A stretch of DNA of 64,000 bases from Marinitoga litoralis (GTDB lineage Bacteria; Thermotogota; Thermotogae; Petrotogales; Petrotogaceae). Positions 18,085 through 25,595 of the stretch are shown here, piece by piece. Position 1 is the stretch's first letter. Every line of letters begins with the position of its first letter. Both the position numbers and the translations under genes were made by a program. The stretch spans positions 1 through 64,000 of the forward strand of contig NZ_JAFBDI010000003.1 in NCBI RefSeq assembly GCF_016908145.1. The letters run 5' to 3'. The notes below the pieces were generated by a model. That model worked only from the letters and a program-made list of their open reading frames with translations, had not been told where the DNA came from and ran no database searches.

Positions 18085-19499
18085 TTTTGCTCCTCCATTA
18101 ATTTTTTAATTTGTTTAAAATCTATATAAAAACCTTCTTTAACTGCCAAATTCTGCCTAAAATATTCTAATTGAATTATATTAGAAACTTTTTTTATTAA
18201 TATTTTATAACCTATAAAAGTACCAAAAGCAAAAGCAAAGGCATAACTTGCACCTAATGAATAATAACCTAAATTATATGTAAAAATATAACTCAGTACA
18301 GCATTAATAATTAATACTGTGATATTTAAATATAATGCAGTATTTCTAAAATCAAAATAAAGAATAAGCAGTACAATCATCAAATAATAAGAATTTAACA
18401 TAGCCCCTATTAAACCTATTCTGAGAATAGGTTTTAACATTTCAGATACAAATGGTATTAAATTGATTTCATTCAAAAACAATAGTGAAAATGTAAAAGC
18501 TAATTGAACTCTTACTACTAAGTTTATATCATATTTTAATTCTTTTAACATATTTTTTTCCCTTATTTCTATTTCTGCATAATTAAAGCCTTGTCTTAAA
18601 GAATCATAGAATAATTTATATGTTTTATAAAATCTTGTTTCTAAAACTAAAATGAACATAGTAGATGTAGGAATTATAGTCAAATATGCAATAAACATTG
18701 GATTATCATATATGAAAGAGAAGTGAAATCCCTTTAAAGGAATCTCTCCAAAATGTGGAGAATACCAAGTAATAAAATCATCTATCCATAACGCTAAATA
18801 ATATGTGAAACCAATAAAAATATTTTGCCAGTATTTTGGTATTTCATTCATCCAATCATATGAGATTCCTTTATTACTTCCAAAATGAACTAATGCTATC
18901 ATATAATGCACAAAAGTACCAATATTTACACCAAAAGCATAGCCTAGTATATAACCTAATGGATTTTCATCAGATCCAAAATAATTTGATAAGATAATGG
19001 AAAAAATACCCATAATTAAAAATGCTAATATATACCAATTTACAGAATCAGAAGATAAGGATGCTATTGAAATTATCCATAATGACAACAATGATAAATT
19101 TAAATACGAGAAAGATATTACAAACCATAATTCATGATTGTTAAAGGCAAAAAATATAAGCATTAACAATATAATTATTATAGAACTATATGTCAATATT
19201 CCCATTACTTCAGGTAAAATTCGTTTATAATCCTTTGAAAATATCAAATCTGAGATTCTCCTTGATTCAAACATAATAAATAAACCAGATACAATAATAG
19301 AAGTAACAAATGAATAAACAATAGCAACATTAAAATATATATTATCAATTCTAAAAATAGTTAGTATAATCCATAATGATAGTGTTGTAATAATCCAAGG
19401 GCCTGAAGAAACCATGATAGAATATGCAACTGCTAACAAGTCAGTTGAAACGCCACCTCTATGGAATAGTTTATTAAGTCTAAAACCAACTCCTGCCAT
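18081..19499 (-). CDS. pelG: PelG-like exopolysaccharide transporter/synthase membrane protein
   Basis: 472-residue protein with about 12 membrane segments. It begins AGVGFRLNKLF with GGVSTDLLAVAYS shortly after; the short basic N terminus followed by this block is the PelG signature, and the overall fold is of the MATE/MOP-flippase type. The hydrophilic loops contain the ITWYSP motif common in PelG. Together with PelF it is thought to polymerise and pass the polymer across the inner membrane. It overlaps pelF by one base and the deacetylase by 4, so the three are translationally coupled. Confidence 0.88.
   Translation of the reverse strand: MAGVGFRLNKLFHRGGVSTDLLAVAYSIMVSSGPWIITTLSLWIILTIFRIDNIYFNVAIVYSFVTSIIVSGLFIMFESRRISDLIFSKDYKRILPEVMGILTYSSIIIILLMLIFFAFNNHELWFVISFSYLNLSLLSLWIISIASLSSDSVNWYILAFLIMGIFSIILSNYFGSDENPLGYILGYAFGVNIGTFVHYMIALVHFGSNKGISYDWMNEIPKYWQNIFIGFTYYLALWIDDFITWYSPHFGEIPLKGFHFSFIYDNPMFIAYLTIIPTSTMFILVLETRFYKTYKLFYDSLRQGFNYAEIEIREKNMLKELKYDINLVVRVQLAFTFSLLFLNEINLIPFVSEMLKPILRIGLIGAMLNSYYLMIVLLILYFDFRNTALYLNITVLIINAVLSYIFTYNLGYYSLGASYAFAFAFGTFIGYKILIKKVSNIIQLEYFRQNLAVKEGFYIDFKQIKKLMEEQK
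18412..18434. repeat. perfect 10-bp hairpin inside pelG
   Basis: AAACCTATTC and GAATAGGTTT flank the 3-base loop TGA within the coding sequence. No T-run or other signal adjoins it. Reported because several similar exact hairpins occur in coding regions of the window. Confidence 0.4.
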
Positions 19500-20905
19500 T
19501 ATTCCACCACCGATATATACAAATCTCTATAATTATTAATCATTTGATCTAACCTATATCTTTTTTGAACTCTAATCCTTGCTATTTCAGATGCTTTCAA
19601 TCTGAAATTATCATCTTCATATAATCTTATTAATCCATTAGCTAAGCCTATAAAGTCCTTAGGCTTAACTACAAAACCAGCATCTCCTATAATATCCTCT
19701 TTAGAACCATATATCATTTCCGAACATGCACCCACATCGGTCGTCACTACAGGTATTCCTGCAGCAAATGCTTCCAAAATAACTAAAGGTTGCCCTTCAC
19801 TAACGCTGGATAATAACAAAGCATTTAATTTAGGATAATAATCTAAAACATTTACCTTACCAGTAAATTCTACAGTATCTTCTAGTCTAAAAATTTCTAT
19901 CATTTCCTTACATTCTTGAAAATATTCCGGTTCTTCATCTGTTGGCCCAATAATATACAGTTTAAAATTATTTATTTTCTCTTTAACAATCTTAGCAGCT
20001 TTTATAGCTGTTTTAATATCTTTTATTTCAACAACTCTTCCAACTAAACCTACTACAAATGGATCTTTTTCTTTTCTGTATTCTAATTTAGAAAATTTAT
20101 CATAATCTATCCCGTTAGGAATAACATACATTTTTGAATGATCATCACATAATTCTTTTTCAAACATTTGGTTTTTTGAAAATAAAGTAGTTATTTTTTC
20201 AGATCCTTTATATACTAATGAACTAATTGTATTAAACAATCTAATCCAAGCAGTTCTATATTCATCTTTTATCCAATCTGCTTTTAATACTTCCAACTGT
20301 CTTTCCCTATGATAAATACCATGTTCTGTTAAAATAACTGGAGTATTATATCTTATACCATTCATAATAGCAGATATTCCCGCGTATCCGGTGGTAATAG
20401 TATGATATATATCGCATTTTGGAAAATCTACAGTCATAGAATTTAAAAATGGCAATAACATTGATTGTAATGTCCAATAATAATTTGTGAAATCTTCATA
20501 AGGAATATAGGTTTTGTAAAAGTATAAAATAAAATCCCAATATATATCAGTTTTTAGTATACTGGTAAAATCATAGTTATTATATTTTATTAAAATATCA
20601 TACAATTTCTCAGCCATTTTTTTTTCGTTAAATGGATATTTGATAGCTTCTTTAAGATCTTCTCCAAATTTCTTGTTGATCTTATGTTTATGTTTGAAAT
20701 CGTATTTTGCAAATAGAAAAAACTCAAAATAGTCGACAACATTTTCTGGAAATATATATTTTGGTATTCTTTTTTGAGGTTCTGGTCCTAATTGTATTAC
20801 ACAGAAATCAACATCTTTCATAGATTTCATTAAAGTATTTCCCCAGCTGGAAACTCCTCCAGTGACATAAGGATAAGTTCCTTCGAAAACAATTCCCACC
20901 TTCAT
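19499..20905 (-). CDS. pelF: PelF glycosyltransferase (GT4)
   Basis: Cytosolic polymerase-type glycosyltransferase of the Pel system, 468 residues, thought to use UDP-N-acetylhexosamine. The N terminus holds the PelF signature EGTYPYVTGGVSSW (residues 8-21). The donor domain has VGLVGRVVEIKD and the E-x7-E motif (Glu 370 and Glu 378) in SEGQPLVILEAF, followed by TTDVGACSEM. Length and motif order match Pseudomonas PelF. It overlaps the preceding small membrane protein gene by 4 bases and pelG by 1. Confidence 0.93.
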   Translation of the reverse strand: MKVGIVFEGTYPYVTGGVSSWGNTLMKSMKDVDFCVIQLGPEPQKRIPKYIFPENVVDYFEFFLFAKYDFKHKHKINKKFGEDLKEAIKYPFNEKKMAEKLYDILIKYNNYDFTSILKTDIYWDFILYFYKTYIPYEDFTNYYWTLQSMLLPFLNSMTVDFPKCDIYHTITTGYAGISAIMNGIRYNTPVILTEHGIYHRERQLEVLKADWIKDEYRTAWIRLFNTISSLVYKGSEKITTLFSKNQMFEKELCDDHSKMYVIPNGIDYDKFSKLEYRKEKDPFVVGLVGRVVEIKDIKTAIKAAKIVKEKINNFKLYIIGPTDEEPEYFQECKEMIEIFRLEDTVEFTGKVNVLDYYPKLNALLLSSVSEGQPLVILEAFAAGIPVVTTDVGACSEMIYGSKEDIIGDAGFVVKPKDFIGLANGLIRLYEDDNFRLKASEIARIRVQKRYRLDQMINNYRDLYISVVE

Positions 20906-21609
20906 TTAGTATCACCCATATTAATCATATTATCAATGAATTTTAAATCATCATCATTTATATATTCTTTAATAATTTCTAATTTTTCAGGAAAATAATT
21001 AGAAATTAATAAATATAATATAACTTTATCTTTTTCATTCAAATTATCTTTTAAATTTTCAATAAATTTTTCATTACCAGAAAACAAAAATAACCCTAAT
21101 TTTTCTTTAGTTGATAAATATTTCATCAAATCGTCAATTGATTCGAAATCTGAAATATTTTTTAAAGTATATATTAAATAATCGTATTTGATTTTTTCCC
21201 CGTATTTAATAGTATCTTCATGTTCCAATACTTTTGCTACACCAATTAATTCATTTATCAATATCAAATCTTTATCTGTATAATATTTTTTATCTCTTAA
21301 TTTTGTAAGTAATTCTTTTTCTCTTAAATATGAAGTTCTTTTTTGCCAAGGTAAAGATTTAATATAATTTGGATCAAATTCTTGTGTAGTTTTATAATTA
21401 ACAAATAAAATTAATAAAATTAATAATAATGTAGACGCAAATAATATATAATAAGCAGGAATAATTTTGAATATTTTACTGCCAATGCGTTCAATATAAG
21501 TTTTTATTTTGTTCTCTTTCTTATGTTTAAATTTTTTATCAGCTAAAATCTTTTTAAAAATAGACTTATCTATAATAAATGTTTTTGAAATATCTTTTCT
21601 CTTTTTCAT
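20902..21609 (-). CDS. small single-pass membrane protein of the pel operon, unknown
   Basis: Not recognised. 235 residues: a strongly basic N terminus of about 48 residues (many Lys, presumably cytosolic), one membrane segment at roughly 51-71, and a 160-residue helical, Lys/Glu-rich extracytoplasmic part without Cys or obvious catalytic motifs. Its helical pattern recalls the TPR/HEAT-like part of PelE but without the recognisable PelE core. It lies between the second pelE-like gene (1 base) and pelF (4-base overlap), so it is likely a structural or scaffolding part of the synthase complex. Possibly a lineage-specific substitute for part of PelB or PelE. Confidence 0.75.
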   Translation of the reverse strand: MKKRKDISKTFIIDKSIFKKILADKKFKHKKENKIKTYIERIGSKIFKIIPAYYILFASTLLLILLILFVNYKTTQEFDPNYIKSLPWQKRTSYLREKELLTKLRDKKYYTDKDLILINELIGVAKVLEHEDTIKYGEKIKYDYLIYTLKNISDFESIDDLMKYLSTKEKLGLFLFSGNEKFIENLKDNLNEKDKVILYLLISNYFPEKLEIIKEYINDDDLKFIDNMINMGDTK

Positions 21610-21610
21610 T

Positions 21611-22552
21611 TTATCCTCCCAAAATAAATTTTATAGATTCTTCCGAAGGAGAAAAACCGTAATCCAAAAATCTAGAGATTAAAGATTGAACTTTTTTAGG
21701 TTTCCTATTTTTTATATAAAATAATATAGCATATTCATATATTTCTGGTGTAGCATTGTTTTCTAAAGCATTTTCTAATAAATTATTTATTAAATCATAA
21801 TTATTGGTATATTCTAAAATTTTAAGATAATATACAAGTAATTTTGAACTATAATAATGTTTTTTCAATGATTCCTCTATATTCTTTAGAGTTTCTTTGA
21901 TGAAAAGATCTTCTTTATTGATAACTAAAAAACCTGATTTTATATAATAATAAGAATATTTAGCATAATTAACACAATCTTCTAATGAATCAGAATTCTT
22001 TGAATAATAAGAAATTTTTTTAACCAATAAATTTTCCAAGCTTGTTAAAGCTTCAGAAGCATATAAAACGACATCAGGATTTACATCAATATATATAGCA
22101 TTTCTAATTATTTCAATACCTTCAAGGAAATCTATTTTTTCATTTTTAGTGGAATTAAAAACTAATCTAACAACAAATTTTCTTTGTGAAGGATCTCCAT
22201 ATTTTAGCATAATATTAAAAGGAGCTAAGTCAAAGGAGTAATATGAAATTCTTTTTGTTTCTAATAGTTTTCCTTCTTCAAAATCAAATTCTTTATATAA
22301 CGGATGAAATTCTTTGATACTATAATAATGAATAATAGGATAAAAAGGAAATAAAATTAAAGAAACAGTAGATTTGAAAAATGTTGATCCCAATTTTTTT
22401 GTTTCTGAGAACAAGAGTGTATAAGTAAATATAAAATATAATATAAAAAAAATTATTGAAATTGAATATAGTCTAAATAAAAATAAGAATAAACTAACAA
22501 TTCCACATATTAAAGATATTATTGATAATAATAAGATTTTCCGCTTTTCCAT
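21611..22552 (-). CDS. pelE: PelE-like membrane protein, copy 2
   Basis: 313 residues with an N-terminal hydrophobic region (two or three membrane segments, about 5-85) and a helical-repeat cytosolic part. It is a close paralog of the gene immediately upstream: both contain LAPF-I-LKYGDP-QRK-VVRLV, then FL/ID-GIE-IRNAI-ID and PDVVLYAS-ALT-LE, and both end in SPE--IKFILGG. In Pseudomonas, PelE has two membrane segments plus TPRs and joins PelD, PelF and PelG. Spacing is 1 base on both sides. The PelE assignment rests on architecture and position. Confidence 0.75.
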   Translation of the reverse strand: MEKRKILLLSIISLICGIVSLFLFLFRLYSISIIFFILYFIFTYTLLFSETKKLGSTFFKSTVSLILFPFYPIIHYYSIKEFHPLYKEFDFEEGKLLETKRISYYSFDLAPFNIMLKYGDPSQRKFVVRLVFNSTKNEKIDFLEGIEIIRNAIYIDVNPDVVLYASEALTSLENLLVKKISYYSKNSDSLEDCVNYAKYSYYYIKSGFLVINKEDLFIKETLKNIEESLKKHYYSSKLLVYYLKILEYTNNYDLINNLLENALENNATPEIYEYAILFYIKNRKPKKVQSLISRFLDYGFSPSEESIKFILGG

Positions 22553-22553
22553 A

Positions 22554-23495
22554 TTACCCCCCTAGAATAAATTTAATCGCGTCATTTTCGGGTGAAAAAC
22601 CAAGATCCATATATAATGAAACAAGCTCCTGAACAACCTTGGGTTTTCTTTTTTTTATATAATAAAAAATAGCGTACTCTAATATTTTTTGATGTTTAAA
22701 GGTATTTAATTTTTCTCTAAGCATATTTTCTAACTCTGCATATTCATTTAATAATTCCATTATTTTAAATGTATAAAATATTAAATCTGGACTCTCTGGA
22801 AATGTTTCAATAGAGGGTCTTAAAATAATAAGAGCTTGCCAAAGGATTTCTTTTTCATGTTCTCCAGCTAAAAATCCGGACTTGGCATAGTAGTATGAAT
22901 ATTTTCCAAAGTTTATATAATCTTCTAGCGAATTTAAATTTTTCATATAATATGAAATTGATGATATTAAATATTTTTCTAAATTAGTTAATGCATCTGA
23001 TGCGTATAAAACAACATCTGGATGTGAGTCAATTTTTATAGCATTTCTAATAAGCTCTATTCCGTCAATAAAATCGACTTTATTTTCAAGAATGGAATTG
23101 TAAACTAATCTAACAACATATTTTCTTTGTTGTGGATCACCATATTTTAAGATAATATAAAAAGGTGCTAAATCCACAGATGAGAATGAAATATTTCCTG
23201 TTATGTCTAATTTACCTTCTTCAAAGTCAATAGGAGAATATAAAGGTTTTATTTTTTTTATATGAAAAAATAGGATTAATGGGAAATACGGAAAAAGTAA
23301 AATAGACATAAATAATTCTAAAATAAATAATTTTTTTTGCTTCTTATCTTTTAAAATAATTATTATATTAAATAATATATACAACACTAGAAAAATAATT
23401 CCCCAAGATATTAAATTTATTAAAAATAAAATTATACTTACGAATCCAAAAATTGTAGAAAATATGGATAGCACTTCAAACAATCTTTTATACAT
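22554..23495 (-). CDS. pelE: PelE-like membrane protein, copy 1
   Basis: 313 residues, same length and layout as the following paralog: hydrophobic N terminus, then conserved block LKYGDPQQRKYVVRLV, and TPR/HEAT-like helices to the end. It overlaps the pelD stop by 8 bases and has a GGAGG ribosome site within pelD. Equal lengths and matching sequences over the whole protein show a tandem duplication rather than distant relation. The two copies may form a hetero-oligomer with PelD. Confidence 0.77.
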   Translation of the reverse strand: MYKRLFEVLSIFSTIFGFVSIILFLINLISWGIIFLVLYILFNIIIILKDKKQKKLFILELFMSILLFPYFPLILFFHIKKIKPLYSPIDFEEGKLDITGNISFSSVDLAPFYIILKYGDPQQRKYVVRLVYNSILENKVDFIDGIELIRNAIKIDSHPDVVLYASDALTNLEKYLISSISYYMKNLNSLEDYINFGKYSYYYAKSGFLAGEHEKEILWQALIILRPSIETFPESPDLIFYTFKIMELLNEYAELENMLREKLNTFKHQKILEYAIFYYIKKRKPKVVQELVSLYMDLGFSPENDAIKFILGG

Positions 23496-24702
23496 ATTTG
23501 GTATATGCCTCCAAAATTTCTATATTTTGATCGTAATTTTTAATCTTTTCCAATACTCTATGTAATCCTACATCAGTACTTAAAGTTAAAATAATTCTAA
23601 ATTCCATAGAAGTTTCATCATAAAAAATAAAGTCTGTATCTCTTATAAATGATTTTAAATTTTCCTCAGATATTTTATGAGGACTTTTTGCAATTATCAC
23701 AGAATACGGTATTTTAAATCTAATTCTTCTTTCTTCTATTTTCTCTAAAGCATCGTTAAATTTTTCAATAACCGAAACTGTATTGATTTTCTCGGTTAAT
23801 TCCGTTGAAGCATAAAGTAAAGTACTTAACCAATCTGCTAAAATTTTTAGATAAATTTCAGTATTTTTATTAATTTTTTCTGGGTCAATAACTTCAACTA
23901 TAATAAAACCCAAAACATTTTTATTTTCAGTTATTGATACAGCCATAGCAGGTTCATATTCGAAATTATATTCCGATTCAGTTAAAAATAATACATTTGT
24001 ATTAGCACTTCCAAATTCTTTTGCTAGACTTAAAACAACAGATTTTTCTAAATCAAAAGAATTAGGTAAGAATTGTTCTCCTTTTCTTACTTTTAATCTT
24101 AAAAAGTTATTTTTGCTTAAAGTATATATTGAAACTGTTTTAGCACTAATAAAATCTGAAATTAAATCTATAGCTTCATTAAAAATATCTTCACTATTAT
24201 CGTATTCAATTTCTTTTAATCTATCTACTAATAATGAAACACCCTTTTTTTCTAAAACCAACTTTTGCTCCAAATCATCTGTAACATTTTTATACTTTCT
24301 AATATCTTCTTCTAATAGATTAATTTTATTTTTTAATAATTCAACTTTGTCACTTAATATGTTGATTTGTTGGACATACATGTCTCTGAAAAAACCAACT
24401 ATTACTCCCAAAGATAATGTAAATAGTGGAATTTTTAACACTTCCCACGTTATTATTATATTTAAAAAATCATTATTGCTATTTAAATATATAGATATGA
24501 AGGTTAAAATAGTACTAATTATACCAGAAAAAAGAGAAAGGTTTATACCGTATCTAATAGATACAAACAAATTAAAAATAAAATATGGATTAGGGTTAAT
24601 TAAAACGTACCCAAAATATTTTAAATTAATATCCAAAAAAAATAATAAGAAGTTTATTAATATTATTTCGATAATACCAAAAATTTTTTTCTGTTCTCTC
24701 AT
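23488..24702 (-). CDS. pelD: PelD-like c-di-GMP receptor (membrane, GAF, degenerate GGDEF)
   Basis: 404 residues. About four membrane segments occupy 7-107, followed by a coiled coil (about 110-165), a GAF-like domain (about 169-300) and a C-terminal GGDEF-like domain (about 305-404). The GGDEF signature is lost (the aligned site reads DETSMEF), but R354-D-T-D357 sits at the position of the RxxD inhibitory site, upstream by the usual spacing. This is the PelD layout: catalytically dead, able to bind c-di-GMP and switch on the synthase after translation. It overlaps the PilZ gene by 1 base and pelE by 8. c-di-GMP binding is inferred from the motif. Confidence 0.87.
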   Translation of the reverse strand: MREQKKIFGIIEIILINFLLFFLDINLKYFGYVLINPNPYFIFNLFVSIRYGINLSLFSGIISTILTFISIYLNSNNDFLNIIITWEVLKIPLFTLSLGVIVGFFRDMYVQQINILSDKVELLKNKINLLEEDIRKYKNVTDDLEQKLVLEKKGVSLLVDRLKEIEYDNSEDIFNEAIDLISDFISAKTVSIYTLSKNNFLRLKVRKGEQFLPNSFDLEKSVVLSLAKEFGSANTNVLFLTESEYNFEYEPAMAVSITENKNVLGFIIVEVIDPEKINKNTEIYLKILADWLSTLLYASTELTEKINTVSVIEKFNDALEKIEERRIRFKIPYSVIIAKSPHKISEENLKSFIRDTDFIFYDETSMEFRIILTLSTDVGLHRVLEKIKNYDQNIEILEAYTKYV

Positions 24703-25376
24703 TACTTTTCCTCCAAATTATTATGTTTAGCTTTTATGGTATATAAATTGACATACCTAACAATATTTTTTTCTAAATCATATCCAAGATTTAAAAACTT
24801 TAAACCATACAATTTTTCACCAAAAAGATTTTCTCCAATATATCGAACAACTCTTACACTAATTTCAGATAATATAAAATCCTCATCTAAAGTAAGGTTT
24901 TTTAATAAATATTCCTTTTCTGTATTTAATTCTTCTTTAACAGCTATTTGTAATCCTCCGGCACTTAAGTCTCTAGTTTCAAAAGGGATTATCCTATTTT
25001 CATCTTTCTCGAATAATGTACCTTCTCTAACTATAGGAATTCTAAAAAATAATCTTTTTTGTATTTTATAGCATGATGTTGGTAAATATATTAATATATT
25101 ATCCTTTGAAATATCTAAAACATAAGATTTTATCATAACATTAGAGCCTTTATTATAAACTCTTATGTTTATATTTTCATGTTCATGTAATTTAATTTTT
25201 TGATTTTTATATACGGGAGGGAGAATTTTAGCAATCTTTTTTTTAAAATCTAAATCAATTACTCTGCTATTTCCTATTATATGTTGTTGAGGAAGTTCTA
25301 CATCTATTAAATCTCCCACATATAAAATTTTTCTTACTTTAACTTTTTCTACAAAAACACTATTTCTCTCTTGCAT
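24702..25376 (-). CDS. YcgR-like PilZ-domain c-di-GMP-binding protein
   Basis: 224-residue soluble protein. The N-terminal half (1-100) resembles the YcgR/FlgZ beta-barrel region. The PilZ domain begins at about 105 with R108-LFF-R112, the RxxxR phosphate-binding motif, and D136-LSAGG, the (D/N)xSxxG motif, so it should bind c-di-GMP. It is the first gene of the leftward run, next to a promoter at 25412-25439, and its stop overlaps the pelD start (TAATG). A c-di-GMP effector at the head of a pel operon suggests a second control layer, for example on motility or on the synthase itself. Confidence 0.9.
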   Translation of the reverse strand: MQERNSVFVEKVKVRKILYVGDLIDVELPQQHIIGNSRVIDLDFKKKIAKILPPVYKNQKIKLHEHENINIRVYNKGSNVMIKSYVLDISKDNILIYLPTSCYKIQKRLFFRIPIVREGTLFEKDENRIIPFETRDLSAGGLQIAVKEELNTEKEYLLKNLTLDEDFILSEISVRVVRYIGENLFGEKLYGLKFLNLGYDLEKNIVRYVNLYTIKAKHNNLEEK

Positions 25377-25411
25377 AATACCTCCAAGATAATGAATTTT
25401 TATTCTTATAT

Positions 25412-25439
25412 ATTATAGCATATTTTTAAAATAATTTAA
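25412..25439 (-). promoter_or_regulatory. extended -10 promoter of the PilZ-pel operon
   Basis: On the minus strand, TTAAAT (25434-25439) and TATAAT (25412-25417) are 16 bases apart, and TGC directly precedes the -10, giving an extended -10 element. It lies 36 bases upstream of the PilZ start. Confidence 0.65.
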
Positions 25440-25443
25440 TAAA

Positions 25444-25474
25444 ATTAAAAAGTATAAAAATTATACTTTTTAAT
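25444..25474. repeat. perfect 14-bp hairpin in the pel-fab divergent region
   Basis: ATTAAAAAGTATAA and its exact complement flank a 3-base AAA loop. It adjoins the -35 of the PilZ promoter and lies upstream of fabF. It may be an operator, or a cruciform in supercoiled DNA; it is pure A+T apart from one G-C pair. Confidence 0.55.
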
Positions 25475-25506
25475 CACCCTTTAATTATTATAGTATAAAA
25501 ATTATA
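25451..25506. repeat. direct repeat of AGTATAAAAATTATA
   Basis: The 15-base unit occurs at 25451-25465 and 25492-25506, starts 41 bases apart (about four helical turns). The first copy is part of the 14-bp hairpin; the second abuts the 24-bp palindrome. This looks like a repeated binding site. Confidence 0.5.
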
Positions 25507-25508
25507 AC

Positions 25509-25532
25509 ATAATAGAACATATGTTCTATTAT
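25509..25532. promoter_or_regulatory. 24-bp perfect palindrome, probable operator of the fatty acid operon
   Basis: The sequence is its own reverse complement over 24 bases, centred on CATATG, with inner arms AATAGAACAT and ATGTTCTATT. A TATAAC box (25503-25508) lies immediately upstream, so a bound dimeric repressor would cover the start of transcription. No regulator gene adjoins it. Function is inferred from symmetry and position. Confidence 0.6.
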
Positions 25533-25595
25533 TTAAAGGTTGGCACAATGTTGCTAATTATTATTTTGGATAAAACATAAATGGGAGGTAATAAA

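Noticed and set aside
24113-24730. 205-codon rightward ORF opposite pelD
   Set aside because: Antisense of the GAF, coiled-coil and membrane part of pelD; composition typical of a shadow frame and no ribosome site.
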